Origin: Coriaria nepalensis
Lineage: Eukaryota > Streptophyta > Magnoliopsida > Cucurbitales > Coriariaceae
Assembly (NCBI GenBank): GCA_027186245.1
Contig: CP114492.1
Location: forward strand, 8,894,501 to 8,958,500
Length of the DNA: 64,000 nucleotides
Direction: 5' to 3'
Both the position numbers and the translations under genes were made by a program. Numbering within the stretch: the first letter of the stretch is position 1; each line of letters begins with the position of its first letter. Under the pieces are notes generated by a model. The model saw nothing but the letters and a program-made list of their open reading frames with translations, had not been told where the DNA came from and made no database searches. This document shows positions 33,800-45,599 of the stretch, piece by piece.

Positions 33800-34439
33800 A
33801 TTTAGCCTATCGTATTGCTGAAATAATAATAATAATAATAAGAAGGAAAGCAAAGAAAATTCATTTTCGTTATTTTGCAGGAAAAAAAAGAATTTTCTCT
33901 CATTGCTTCATACGCATGTAATTGGTTTCATACTTGGCTTTTGATATTCTTCATAGATATGATATAGTTAGTGATTACCTTTGTTTGAAAAACTGGATCG
34001 AAATGGTTTTTTTTTTTTTTTTTTGCCCCAGAAAAGAAAATGAAAAAAAAAAAAAAAAAAACCCCATTAATCTAAATTTGTACAGAAAGATGATACATTC
34101 GAATTCAGAGTGGTGGCTCGCCGCCTGTTTGGCTGCTAGGAAATCTGTGCCATTTACGGAAGGATCAGTTGATGTGTGAAAATTTCCAGATGACGGAAAA
34201 GATCACCAACTTCTCTTCTCATGGCCCCACCTTCTTATGTCACTCTAGTTTCTAATTTCTAATCTATATTAGAACCATGTTTCCAACGTGCTAAGAAATG
34301 AAGATACCAATTAAAAATAATAATAATACTCGTACTAATTAATTACTTCTATGTGAAGTCAATCGTGAAAGTCGTGTGGAATCGAATAACTATCATATCA
34401 ACAAGAAGGTGACACTCACACTTACTCACAAATTTTGAT
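33800..34439. other. Intergenic, 3' of the ERF gene
   Basis: A short (AAT)n tract lies at about 33825-33842. Long T and A runs occur at 34005-34024 and 34046-34061. No gene is seen. Confidence 0.6.
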
Positions 34440-36560
34440 GAGACACAAGAGTCAAGATCAGGTGGGTCTTGTTGGGTCAAAATTGGTTGAAACCCAAAAC
34501 CTATTAGAGAGGGTCCTTATTTAGCCCAACCGAGTTCAATAAGAGGCAACTCTAGCCTCGGGTCAGAACTAATTTAAACCCGGATTTAACCCTTTACCCC
34601 CAAAGTATTTAAGCCATCATCTCTTGCTATCATTTGGGAGACGATAGGGTTTGTGTTGTGTTGTTTGCTCTCTGCGATATGCACTTAGAGGCGGCAATAA
34701 GGGTCGGCCTCTTGTAGGTAGCAATTTGGGCCTACCCGCCTCGTAAGCAGCATGAGCCCAATTAAAGTTGGGCCGGGTTAGGCCCCATTTATACGGGCTG
34801 TCTTGGATTCGAATTCATATAGTAGTTAAAAATAGGCTTTGTGATTTTTTTCGGAAAAAAAGTCTTATTACATATTAAATAAATTTTATGGTTTAATAAA
34901 AAGATTTTATAGTATAAAAGAATTTCATTATCATTAATAACTGAAAATTGAAAATAATATACATTTGCTTTCGTTTATTTAATAACTACTAACCATAATA
35001 TTATTTAACTACGTTGTTCTAGTGAAGTAGGAAGACATAACTAATGAGTGCTTTAGGAGTTGTTGACATAAATGGCTACTTCCATTTCGAAGACTTCCAT
35101 CAAAAACTTACACAAGACATCGTGCTAGTCGATGTGTCACTTTGGTCTCCTAGTTAGTTCAATACAATTCAACAAAGTGATTCCAAATAACATGTCTTGG
35201 ACGTTGATAATCTACCATCAATCTTCTACATTAAATGTAACAAGTTAGAAAACTAAACATATTAAATACAAAAAGTTAAATATAAGAAGTTAATAAATAA
35301 ATATAATTATCTAAGAAAAAGTTAAATAAAGATGTGATTGTGGCCTTATGAGATGAATTGAAATAAGTGGTGAAACGTGAGAGGGAGGGGGTAGGGGGGT
35401 ATTTATAAGAGAATAAATTAAAGTGTTAGGTAAGGAGAAAATAAGTTAAATGAGAAAAAGGGATACAATAAGGTAATAATAATATTAATAGTAAGTCAAA
35501 TCCAAACTTTGCACATTTTCTTCTTGTTTTTACAGAAATAGTTATATTCGGTGTAGTTGTTATTTCATCATCGAGATCGATCTCATCCTCGTCTATATCT
35601 AAAAAATGACTTTTGTTTATATATCATATACTATAAAATGACAATTTTGACTTGCCTCTGAAATCATGTATTATCTAAATTATCTATTTTTTACGTTATT
35701 AAAAAATATATATAGATATTAGAATTAGTTAGAAGATAAAATTTACAAATAATAATAATAATAGTAAATATTAAAATATATTATAATAAAATAGAAAAAT
35801 TTACCGATCTTAAATTTATTTTGGAACTTGAAATTTAAAAATAAAGACTTGAAACAATATATTTTAGATTTCAGATTGAGAGTTTCAGATTATAATAATG
35901 AATTTTAAAATTGAGAATGTAAGCTTTAAAAGAGCATTAAAAAAAAAAGAGAGAATGTGAGAGATGATTTTTTGAGTTGTGATTTATGAAGATAATTTGA
36001 GGCTATTTATAGAAAAAAATTTAGAGAAAAATTTAAATTAAATTTGAATTAAAAAAAAATGAACAGCTAGGCTATATTTTAGCCATGCAGGGCCTGTTGT
36101 ACCAGGATGGTACCGTACGACTAGCCGGCAAGCTGGCTCACGGCCCATTTTTAAACTGGTTGGGCTAGCCTGCATGCCAAAAATAGAGGCCCACGCCCGC
36201 ATACGGGCCGGACCAAGCCCATACTGCCTATATATGCTCTCATCTAATTTAGGATTTTATCTGTATTGTTCCATGTTGATAATTTATGGGTGAGCTTGAT
36301 AATCATGGAAGTAGGGTTCTTCTAGTATGATTATATATTCACGTTCTTAGTTGAAATTATTATGGTTCAATATTGCTAGATTGTTTGCGTTTGATCTGGG
36401 AGGGTGTGATTCGTGTACAGGAGGGTTGTAATCAAATTGTGATATAGTGCATAAAGGTCCAGCGGTCCGGAGTTCAAGTGGATGTAACTTCCTTAATCTG
36501 ATATTGTGAGATGAACCACTCTAATTTAGTTCTTGATTTGATTTAGGTTTTTTCTTAAAT
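34440..36560 (+). mobile_element. LTR-like fragment split by an hAT-like insertion
   Basis: Left (about 34440-34680) and right (about 36236-36560) parts look like the two halves of a retrotransposon LTR: an AGTATTTAAGCC promoter-like site, 'gggttt' leader text, and on the right a U5-like tail ('gtggatgtaacttcc ... gaaccactc'). The middle has DNA-transposon character. The LTR call is by composition and typical phrasing only. Confidence 0.35.
34685..36231 (-). mobile_element. Possible decayed hAT-family element
   Basis: The ends are imperfect inverted sequences (left TTAGAGGCGGCAATAAGGGT; right reverse complement TATAGGCAGTATGGGCTTGG), each followed inward by GGCC-rich text as in plant hAT ends. 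The hexamer ATATGC flanks both sides (34677-34682 and 36232-36237) and may be part of an 8-bp target duplication. A minus-strand TATA-like box (CTATAAATAGCC at about 36003-36014) with a C/A-rich leader fits a hAT promoter near the right end. No transposase is readable in the 1.5-kb interior. Confidence 0.4.
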
Positions 36561-37044
36561 AGCATATTGAATTGAATCTGAAATTTTGAATTGAATTGAT
36601 AAAAAATTTGATAAAAGAATTCGGTTAAATCACAAGATTCTCATTGCATCATCTCAGGTGATAGAACACAAAATAAACATTATTACAATGGAATACGTCA
36701 TAAACCCAAATGCAGTACCAACCCACTTGGAACTTCAGTTTGTATATATAGTTTTATTTGGAACTTCAAAATTTGGAGTTTTCGAAATGCAAACTAGCAT
36801 TAGCCAAAACAAGATATAGAAACAGATAAGGGTCAACATTAAAGCATTTGCAAACCTTCTTTACAGCATTTGCAAACATTTGCAAAATTATAAGAAAACA
36901 GTCAAACACTACGCAACAGTCAGAAATAGATACAAACAGATGCCAACAAAAATGGAGAAAACAGAACAAGAACAAATCCAATTACAGATGTGGAATATGT
37001 ACAACTCTACCATCAAATAGCTACGAAAATATGAGACCAATTTT
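36561..37044. other. 3' flank of the CYPRO4-like gene
   Basis: AT-rich sequence probably containing the 3' untranslated region of the minus-strand gene that ends at 37045. No gene is seen. Confidence 0.55.
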
Positions 37045-39900
37045 TTATTCGTTCAGACAGTGTTTTTCATGTTGTTGCCGTTTTCCAGAAAGGCTAATGG
37101 AGCTAACTTTCATGGGAGTTGCAACCACAAGAGGTGCTTCAGGGGAATCACGGAAGGCGAATTTATCGTGCATGAAACGGCTCTCCACGATGGACTCATC
37201 CTTCAAGAGAATTTTGTAGCAGTAACAGCTCTTAAGGCCTTGCTGGTTCCTGTAGCATTCATGGGCAGTGTTCTTCACTTGCTGGAAATCCCATATCACG
37301 CTGAATTTCCCCACCGTGGCGACGAGGTGACGCTCTTGTTTCCCATTTTCTGTGATCTGAAAAATATAAAAGCCAACAATATATCAGATTATCCAGTATT
37401 TGAAACTACATCGTATTGAGCTAGAGATTTCATATTGCTGAATCAGATGAGTGAATACAAGAGACAAATTGTATCACCATGCAGTCGTGTTGACAGAGTT
37501 CATCCCCCCATTTGTTGCCAGAGTTATCCAGGGAGAAACCTCATGCTTGTCATAAACTAGTATTACAAGATATTCAATTAACCACTCAAGCTACATACCA
37601 CGGAGAAATGAGTGGCCAAAAAAAGCAAGTGAATACTCGAGCTGATCCACAATATATACCACATATCAAACAACTAAATTCCGGGTCAACTGACACAGCA
37701 CATAGCTCGTTTTATCAATCAACTAGATTGTAACTGTTAACTCCATCAAGAGTATTCAGGTACTCCAAATAAGCTAAGTTAAAATGGTAACAGTCAAGCC
37801 TCGATAAGGTTGCAAACAGAAAGATGGGCACTTGTCTTCTGCCTTTTTAAAATAGGATAGAATATCACTCTGCTTGATAAGGTAGGGGTAATAATTTCTG
37901 GTCTAAATTTAGTTGTGCGGGCTTTCAATCTTCATATCAGAGTCTAATACAGTATTTATGGGAGAAATAGTTGTAGAAAGATTCAGTTTATAGAGGCTAG
38001 AAGACTGGTGATATAAACGTCTAGGGGCTCTAAAGCTAATTAAGCAGGAAAATACTAAAACTGCACTGCATGGTAAGGTTAGTCCTACAGTCAGGATACC
38101 ACTTGCATGTGAAAAACTCGTTTAAGCCACAAACACCAGACTCTCAATCTATGAGTTTTAATGAGCTGCAAATAAAAACTCATATACCAACTAAGCTGTT
38201 ACTAGTCCTATATATGCTACAACTAAGGTAGTATACCAAACAAGAAAAAGGATAATTCTTCTTACCCATGAAAAATGACCGCCATGAAATCTATTGTCTG
38301 CACCAGCCAAATGTGAATCAAGAGGAGTCAGCTTCAGCAACCTAGGAGCTGGTATCCTGTTCCCCATTCGGCCGCCAAATCCAGTCTTTGTCTTCCCATC
38401 CTTGTCAGTGAAAAGGGTGCAAATAAGAACCAAATATGTATCAGTAGTTCCTAACACCCACTTCCCATCATAAGTGACATCCACATGAGTAATGGGCGAA
38501 CCAAGCCCAGGAAAAGCAGTCTTTGCTTGCCTCATCGATGTCTTAGAATACAACCGAATCTTCCCATCAAGGGACCCAACAACAATAGAACCATCTCCAG
38601 TTGAAGCAAAACACTGAAAATTAGTCCCTCTCGAAAACTGGTGTCCCTGAGTCCAGTGCAAAACAGGAGAATTAGCAGTAGCAATATTCTGAACCATTCC
38701 GCCCCTATCACGCATATCCCACTGACAAAGCCTATTATCATCCAACCCCAGAAACGTTGATTCAGAAGGATCCAATTGCGATCCCTTTGTATCATTAGTG
38801 ATGTCCCTCATTGTAATATCAGTTCCATCCTTTTCAAACTTCCATTGTGAAACAATCTTTCCCGTCTCGATATCAAGCTGTGAAATCCCTGTGGAATGTG
38901 GCTTTCCTTCCTTCAATGGGCTCATGAGAAGCATATTAGTCTCTGCCCTCATGAGAAGAGCTTTTTTCGGGGTCAAGTGTACCGAAGGAGAACCAATCCT
39001 CGAATTCACACTATCAAATTTAACACAAATACCATTTCCGTGAATCCCTTGTTCGAAATTCCTGTAAACATTAACACCTCTATCATTCACGAGGAAGCTA
39101 TTATCTAATGCACCTAGTGTCAGGCTATGCACCCCTCCATTTGCTGTCTCCTCAAACTCCTCGATCAAGTCCCTATTTGCACTAGCAGGAGTGGCAGAGT
39201 AAGGGCTCTTAGCCAAACCGTCATCTGCATCCTCCCACATGGAATCGTCTGCCGCCTCTGGTTTCACCCATCCAAGAAACTCCTTCCCATAGACCTTCAC
39301 CTTGTTCTCCTCCGTGGCCGTAAGACCATAAACATTCTCAAACAGACAATCCTGAAATTCAGTCACAAACTTCCTGTACTGTTCATCAGTGCAAAATTTC
39401 ACCGCCCACACACCTTTGCTGACAAAATCAACTCGCCGCTGATCCCCAAACATTTTCAATTGCATTTCCGTGGAAACCCTAGCTCTAACCTTGGTCCCTA
39501 CTTTAAGTACCCAACTCAACTCACCTCCACCGGCCGGACCATCAGCATCATCATCTCCTACATCGATCCTCGAAGTCTGGACAAAAGCGTAGGGTATAAG
39601 CTTGTAGGCGAGGATCCACTTACCTTTAGGGGTGTTGCCGCCGATGTAGAGGTAAAGCTTCACGTGGTTCCTCGAATTAGGGTCCTGAGGAGTCGAAGGA
39701 GAACCGTACTTCAGCTTGAGCGATTTAAGCCTGATATCGAGTTCATCGATCGGAGCTGCCGTTTTCGCCTTCGTCGTCGAAGAGGTAGAAGGTTTTCCAT
39801 CGTCCTCTGCATCATCGTATTCCTCTTCCTCCTCTTCTTCTTCATTGTATTCATCGGAATCTGAGATTTCGAGGTTCTCCCTGCTGTGAGACACTCCCAT
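37045..39900 (-). CDS. CYPRO4 / VID27-like protein
   Basis: Exons (minus) 38266-39900 and 37045-37356 join at phase 0 to give 648 residues, the usual length for plant CYPRO4. Residues about 10-35 are a Glu/Asp run. A PH-like middle region ([25 protein letters not shown]) precedes the VID27 C-terminal domain, a WD-like propeller with [31 protein letters not shown] and [18 protein letters not shown]. Yeast Vid27 is linked to vacuolar import and degradation; the plant role is poorly defined, with cytosolic location likely. The single 909-bp intron follows HFSW. The tail of exon 2 ([16 protein letters not shown]) is basic. A GA tract lies in the leader. Confidence 0.92.
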
Positions 39901-39958
39901 TTCGTCTAGATTTTTGAAATCGGAGTTGGAGAAAATTTAGAAATGCAGTTGCGAGGGT

Positions 39959-39960
<2 letters not shown>

Positions 39961-39991
<31 letters not shown>
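39961..39991. repeat. (GA)15 microsatellite in the CYPRO4 leader
   Basis: Fifteen GA units (CT on the coding strand) lie 60 bp upstream of the minus-strand start codon. Confidence 0.9.
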
Positions 39992-39993
<2 letters not shown>

Positions 39994-40487
39994 CCTTTTC
40001 TGAAATTTAGGAACCCGAAACGGTTGTCATTGTAATTGGCTTTTACGTATTTATAGATGTGTTCGCCGGCTAAGCCGGTAAGCGTTGATTAGACGGTTGA
40101 TTGCTTTCTAGTTAAGCAAACTAATTATTTCGCGGTAACTTATCATCCACCGTTTTGGTTACCGCGTTAAGTACCGTCCGATTACGTATATTGTACACGC
40201 GCGTTTATATAGAGATGTACGTATACCCGGTCCCAAAAATGACCCGACCCGATACGAACATGAAAATATTTATAATAATTTTGACAACAAAATGGAGACT
40301 TAAATATTCTAGTCTACACTAAGTTTATTGCACAAACAATTAGAAGTTAGGTAACCTTGCTTGATCATATTCTACACATTTCAGCATACAATTTTAACTG
40401 CCTTCATTTGGTTCTTTCGTTGAACCATCATCCCTTTGAGCTTTGCTCCATGAAACTACTCAAAAGCAGATTATCAACCTTTCCATC
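39992..40487. other. Intergenic, CYPRO4 leader side to CGI121 pseudogene
   Basis: This holds the promoter of the CYPRO4-like gene and the 3' flank of the pseudogene. No other gene is seen. Confidence 0.5.
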
Positions 40488-42275
40488 TCACAAAGCATCT
40501 CGGACGGAAATACGGCTCATTATGGCATCTCCGAGCGACGATATCCCCATTTCGGGGCCAGATATCTTATAATGGCCAGAAATTGACAAGGTAAGCATGA
40601 TGGGAAGCAAAACTTTTAGTATTTGTGCTTGGTTTGCTCTTGTTCCAACTCATCTAAGTCGATCTCGTTTCCTTTGACAAACTTCGGTACAGCTTTCATC
40701 TAGTAGAAGTATAAAACAATATTGGAACAAGAATCAAAGACACTTTTTTTGTATAGCAATGCCATAGATTTCATGACCCAATGACCTTACCTCATCTAGT
40801 AAGGAATTAAAACGAGCGGCGAGGATGTAAGTTGTGCTTCCAAAGTGCCGCATCTTTTCAGTGATTCCGTGATCTAAGTCATTGAAGAACAGACCATTAC
40901 CAATAACAATCAGCAAACAATTTGGTAAAAACTGAATTTTGTAAGAAATGACTAGTACATGCTTAGACCCATAGTAATTGTAGACAAGCTCGGAATGAAG
41001 AGTGCGAGTTGTAAGTGACTCTCTTGACTTGGCTATAAGCGTCTTATGTGCAGCAGCTAAAATGGGAAAAACATCTGGGATCTGTTTTAGTGTTCATAAA
41101 AGGTTTAACAATAGAGAAATCAAAATTCAAACATATAGCAGAAAGAAGAATGCCTAATGAAATTGAGTGGAAAATAAGGGGTTTAGAAATGGATGTACAA
41201 GTGAAGCATTGAGAAAAGCAGCTTCCGGTTCCAACGTCCCAGCTTGCATCAAATCAAGGAGCTCCCTGCGAGTTAATCTCTTTTTAGATGTCTGGTTTGC
41301 ATTGTTTTGACCGATAACAATTAGTCAACTGCAAGAATGAAGAATGAAAAGCAGAGGTTTGTACAATTGTTACTCTTGAAATCATTCTCCCACACAAAAT
41401 ATCAAATCATGGTGTAATAATGACTTCAAAGTGATGGAAATGTCGAGAATTCAATTTTAGTTTCATAATTAAGAAAAAACCCATCACACCGATACTGTGA
41501 ATAGTTGATAACTAGCCATGTTAAACCGAAATGTCAACTTATCAATCAGAATTTTATATGACATTAAGTGCCATAAACAGAAAATATCCCCAACTTTACG
41601 AACACCTTGGCGATTCGGGTCTATATCAAACTCAGACAGAAAACTACTCAAAAGATTACCAAAAAGAAAGAAAGAGAAAAAAAAATCCCAAAAATTAAAA
41701 AATGTTCCAGCATCTCTTCAACTAACCTGAAAGCATTGAAACAGAAGGAACTTGACACTACAGAGAGAAACAAATCTGGTATCCGACATAAACCTTTCCT
41801 ACTTAACAAGACCCACCTGACCGGAATAAGCTAATTTACTCTGTTTCCCTTCGAATACTCTAAAACAGACCCAAAAGGGAAATTTTGACAACATTTTGTG
41901 TATTTGATCCCTAGTTTGCAATATATGCACTGCAGTTTGAAACTTAAACAGCTTCTTCCTAAATTCAAAAAAAAAAACAAAACAAAACTCGGCCACCCCC
42001 CATGTAATTGAAACCCCTCAAATTTGTTTTCGAAACTAAACTGATCATCATAAAAGCCAGAACGCCGATAAACAAATTCCTCAATTTTCGGACATCGGCA
42101 GGCTAAAACAAAACAGACATAAAAAGATTATCACAAGCTGGAACGAAAGAACTCTGAAAAAATAACAGAAAAAACAGAAACTAGAGAGAGAGAGTACTCG
42201 GAGTTGGTAACGTCAGAAAACAACGAAAGACACAGACTGTTCCCATCACACTGACACAGACTGTTCCCATCATGG
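40488..42275 (-). pseudogene. CGI121/TPRKB-like (KEOPS complex subunit) gene, frameshifted
   Basis: Coding blocks on the minus strand: first block ending 42198 (GNSLCLSLFSDVTNS), 41199-41265 (EELLDLMQAGTLEPEAAFLNASL), 40959-41081 (IPDVFPILAAAHKT...SELVYNYYGSKH), 40791-40873 (ITESLKRCG, then shifted STTYILAARFN) and 40488-40699 (MKAVPKFVKGNEIDLDELE, then shifted TRANQAQILK and HYKISGPEMGISSL, stop TGA). These are the sequence of CGI121, which helps the KEOPS complex make tRNA t6A. Block 4 is 83 nt where 84 is needed, and block 5 has another one-base loss at GGAACAAG. In the frame of the first block a stop occurs upstream with no ATG. A 39-bp remnant sits where an intron may have been. Coding would fail at three places. 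Confidence 0.8.
42229..42272. repeat. 24-bp-period tandem duplication at the CGI121 5' end
   Basis: A 20-bp segment (gacacagactgttcccatca) occurs at 42229-42248 and again at 42253-42272. It duplicates the codons for DGNSLC in the first coding block without changing frame. Confidence 0.85.
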
Positions 42276-42417
42276 CTGCTAAGCTAAGGACTCTCTTGAC
42301 TTTGCTGCTTCAACCTTCTGAAATTTCAGAGCAGGAGCCTGGAGGCGGATTTCGAGACCAAAACGCAAAATTTAGAACCCGTGTGGGTGAAAATAAAAAA
42401 GGAACAAAAATATTATA

Positions 42418-42490
42418 CGCGCCAGGTAGGGGTCGAACCTACGACTTTCTGCTTAGGAAACAGACGCTCTATCCACTGAGCTACAGGCGC
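42418..42490 (-). tRNA. trnR-CCU: tRNA-Arg (anticodon CCU)
   Basis: The minus strand folds into a 73-nt cloverleaf: acceptor GCGCCTG/CTGGCGC with G discriminator, anticodon stem TCTGT/GCAGA, loop TTCCTAA with anticodon CCT at 42455-42457, B box GGTTCGACC. There is no intron. One acceptor pair (6:67) is T-T and so unpaired. It decodes AGG arginine codons. Confidence 0.93.
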
Positions 42491-42689
42491 AGATATGACA
42501 CCTACCGCTGTTTTAATTATTATAACAAGATTATTAACCCGATAAATCTAACTCAAAGGAAAACGGAAAACTGCCCAGAATTTTTCATTCTCCCTCTCTC
42601 TCCTCTTTTTGTTAGTCTCTGCGGTCACAAAAGCCCGCCCAAAACTACCCTCCATCCACTCTGGTGGGTCCCTCCTCCCCTGCCCAAAA

Positions 42690-45061
42690 ATGTCCCGCTT
42701 CCCCATCTTCTCCCTCTTCTTCCTCCTCCTCCTCTGCCTCGCCACCACGCTCCCTCTTCCTGCCGTCGCTTTTCCATCTTCATCCCCATTTGATCATCGT
42801 AGATGTACACCCTCCAATTGCATTCCCTTCTTCTTCCTTTCATTCCGCAAAAATTTATATAATAGTGCATTCATTATTAAGTAATCATGTTTCCTTTCCA
42901 TATCATCAATGCAGGGTATCGCCTAAACTGCGGTTACATTGACGGCGACAGAATCGTGACGGTAGGCAGGCTACAATACAGCACGGACGCGAATTTCACT
43001 TCCGTCGGAAACACCGCCTCCGTGAACGAAGAAGTCCTGACTCCAATCCTTTCCACAGTACGCTATTTCCCCGACAAATCAGCCAGGAAGAATTGCTACG
43101 TTTTCCCTGTCATCAAAGGAGGCCATTACCTAATTCGAACCACGTATTACTATGGAGGATTCGACGGCGGGAAGGAACCGCCCGTATTTGACCAGATCGT
43201 AGAGGGAACGAAATGGAGCACCGTAAACACGACAGAGGATTACGCAAATGGCTTGAGCTCCTATTACGAGATCGTGATAGGCGCTTCAACGAAGACGATG
43301 AGTGTTTGTCTAGCGAGAAATGACAAGACTGCGTCGAACTCGAACCCCTTCATTTCTGCTCTTGAGTTAGAGTATTTGGACGGCTCGGTCTATAACTCGA
43401 CGGATTTCAAGAAATATGCGTTGAGTACCGTCGCCAGAGCTGCTTTTGGCAACGAAAACGAGGTCATAGGGTACTAGCTCAAATTCTTTTTTCTGTTCAT
43501 TTGTTTATTCATACATGAATGCTTCTGTTCAGTTTAGAATATTTTAATTATATATTGAATTTTGGAAATTTTTTAAAATTGTTTATCTATAGCTATCCCG
43601 ACGATCCATTCAACCGGTTGATACCGCAGCTAAAGGACCCAAACCATCTGGTAGTGAAAGGTCATGTGAATGTAACTCCTTCTAGTTTCTGGAACCTCCC
43701 ACCAGCCAAAATATTCAACTATGGCATAACGGCTAGCAGGGGAATGCCGTTAGAGCTCATGTGGCCGCCTTTCCCTCTCCCTCTCGCGAATTACTACATC
43801 TCACTCTACTTTCAGGACAACAGATCCCCTAGTCCTTATAGCTGGAGAGTATTCAATGTCTCGATCAACGGCAGGAATTTCTACTCCAATCTTAATGTCA
43901 CTACTAATGGGGTCAACGTTTATGCAACAGACTGGCCGTTAGAGGGTCAGATCCAGATCTTTATGGTTCCTGCTACTGGCATGTTTGTGGGGCCCGTGAT
44001 TAATGCTGCTGAGGTCCTTCAGCTCCTGCCTCTTACCGGAAAGACATTACCTAGAGATGGTATGTATGTGTAAGGCTTTGTTTTGGTGTTAGTTAATTAA
44101 TGATTAGTATTATTGTCTTTGATTAATGATTTGATTTTTAGTGCTGGTCCTGGAAGAGTTGGCAAAAAGTTTGAATAATGTACCGGCTGATTGGAGTGGC
44201 GATCCTTGCCTGCCTGTGGAGAATTCGTGGACTGGAGTTTCATGCACTCCTGGAAAACATACTCGTATTGTAGCGCTGTAAGTTTGTATATGCATGTTAA
44301 TTGATTTGTATTGTTAGATTGAATGATTTTTAATATTGAATGAGCTACTTTCTGATGGGAAGGATTTTGACGGATATTGGGTTGTCCGGGACATTGTCGC
44401 CGAATATTAGCCGTTTAACTGCGCTTTCTCACCTGTAAGTAAATTGATTAATTGTGTAAATGTTATAAATGTGCTGATTGTTGGTTTGCTAATAGTGATT
44501 ATGATTAAATGGGGTTATATCACTGGTCTTGTTATAGTTGGCTAAGTGGCAATCAAATCTCGGGCAGCATCCCAGATATGGACTCGATGAAGGAGCTGCA
44601 AACTCTGTAAGTCAACAATTTCTAGTTACTTGATCATTTCTTAGTCTACTTTTTTTTTTCTCTTTACAGTGACTTGACTTGATTTCTTTTGTCCTGATTT
44701 TTGAAGGCATCTGCAAGACAACAAGTTTGAAGGGAAAATTCCCAAGTCACTGGGAAAACTTCCGAAAATCCGTGAGATGTGAGTTTTTATATATTACCTC
44801 ACCAGATGAAACCAGAGAGTGACTAAATCAGTTTATTTATAGAAGTGGTAGCTAGTTTTACTAATTGTACCGGATGCTTCTGAATTGTAGATACCTGCAA
44901 GATAATATGCTGGACTCTGAATCTGCTCAAGAACTAAAAAACTCGAACAAACGCGCAGATATTCGGTATGAACAAATCATCTCTTTTGTATAACAGCTGC
45001 TTAAGATGTAATTTGTATTGCAAGAGTTAACCTCTTTTGTTGTCTTCATTTTAGGGTGTAG
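42690..45061 (+). CDS. Malectin-like plus LRR protein without a kinase domain
   Basis: Nine exons (42690-42798, 42915-43470, 43593-44059, 44142-44277, 44363-44434, 44538-44606, 44707-44778, 44891-44965, 45055-45061) give 520 residues. A secretory signal (FSLFFLLLLCLATTLP, about residues 6-21) is followed by a malectin-like di-glucose-binding region (RLNCGYIDGD, VRYFPDKSARKNCYVFP, about 37-340), the junction GDPCLPVENSWTGVSC, and four LRR units coded by 72/69/72/75-nt phase-2 exons. The frame ends RADIRV-stop with no transmembrane helix or kinase. It resembles Arabidopsis At1g25570/At3g19230, so it is probably secreted or wall-associated. The malectin fold may bind carbohydrate; ligand unknown. 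Confidence 0.92.
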
Positions 45062-45599
45062 AAGGATGGATTAAGTGGACATACATGGTATGATGAAATG
45101 ATACACAAATGGGTAGTGCTAGGCCTATACACACACACACACACAAACATATATATATATATGGTGTATACTAAGTTACTAACCATATCAAGTTGGTATG
45201 CTGGAAACTTTAAAGGTGTGCGTGCACAGGTAGAGAGGAACAAGAGAGAAGAAAGGGAGAGAGAAACAGACAGAGAGTTTGGTTTATGAAGAATTTCTAA
45301 CAGCATTTTATATATATATATATATGTACTATTACAGTGTCAATTTATAGTTGTAGTTCCTCACCTTCATAAAGTTGATAAAAAATTTGAAGTCGACATG
45401 TCGTTTATCAGGCCTCACTATTTACATCATCATGTCGTTTTGTACTTCCCTTCACGTCGGCTTATAGTTGTTCCCTTGAATCTTGATTATCAACGTAATA
45501 CAGTTAAGATTACCGCGCCATTGTCTTCCCCAGGTCTCCCTCTCAGTCCAGAAATCAATTTGACGTTAAAATCTGAACTGGTTTAAGGTATCTGGATAA
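45062..45599. other. Intergenic with microsatellites
   Basis: An (AC)n run at about 45129-45145 is followed by (AT)n at about 45150-45163, and a (TA)n run lies at about 45309-45325. The rest is the 3' flank of the malectin-LRR gene and the promoter of the next gene. Confidence 0.65.

Noticed and set aside
39127..39864. 245-codon plus-strand frame opposite CYPRO4
   Set aside because: It is the antisense shadow of the long CYPRO4 exon. Its high basic and cysteine content follows from the complementary codons.
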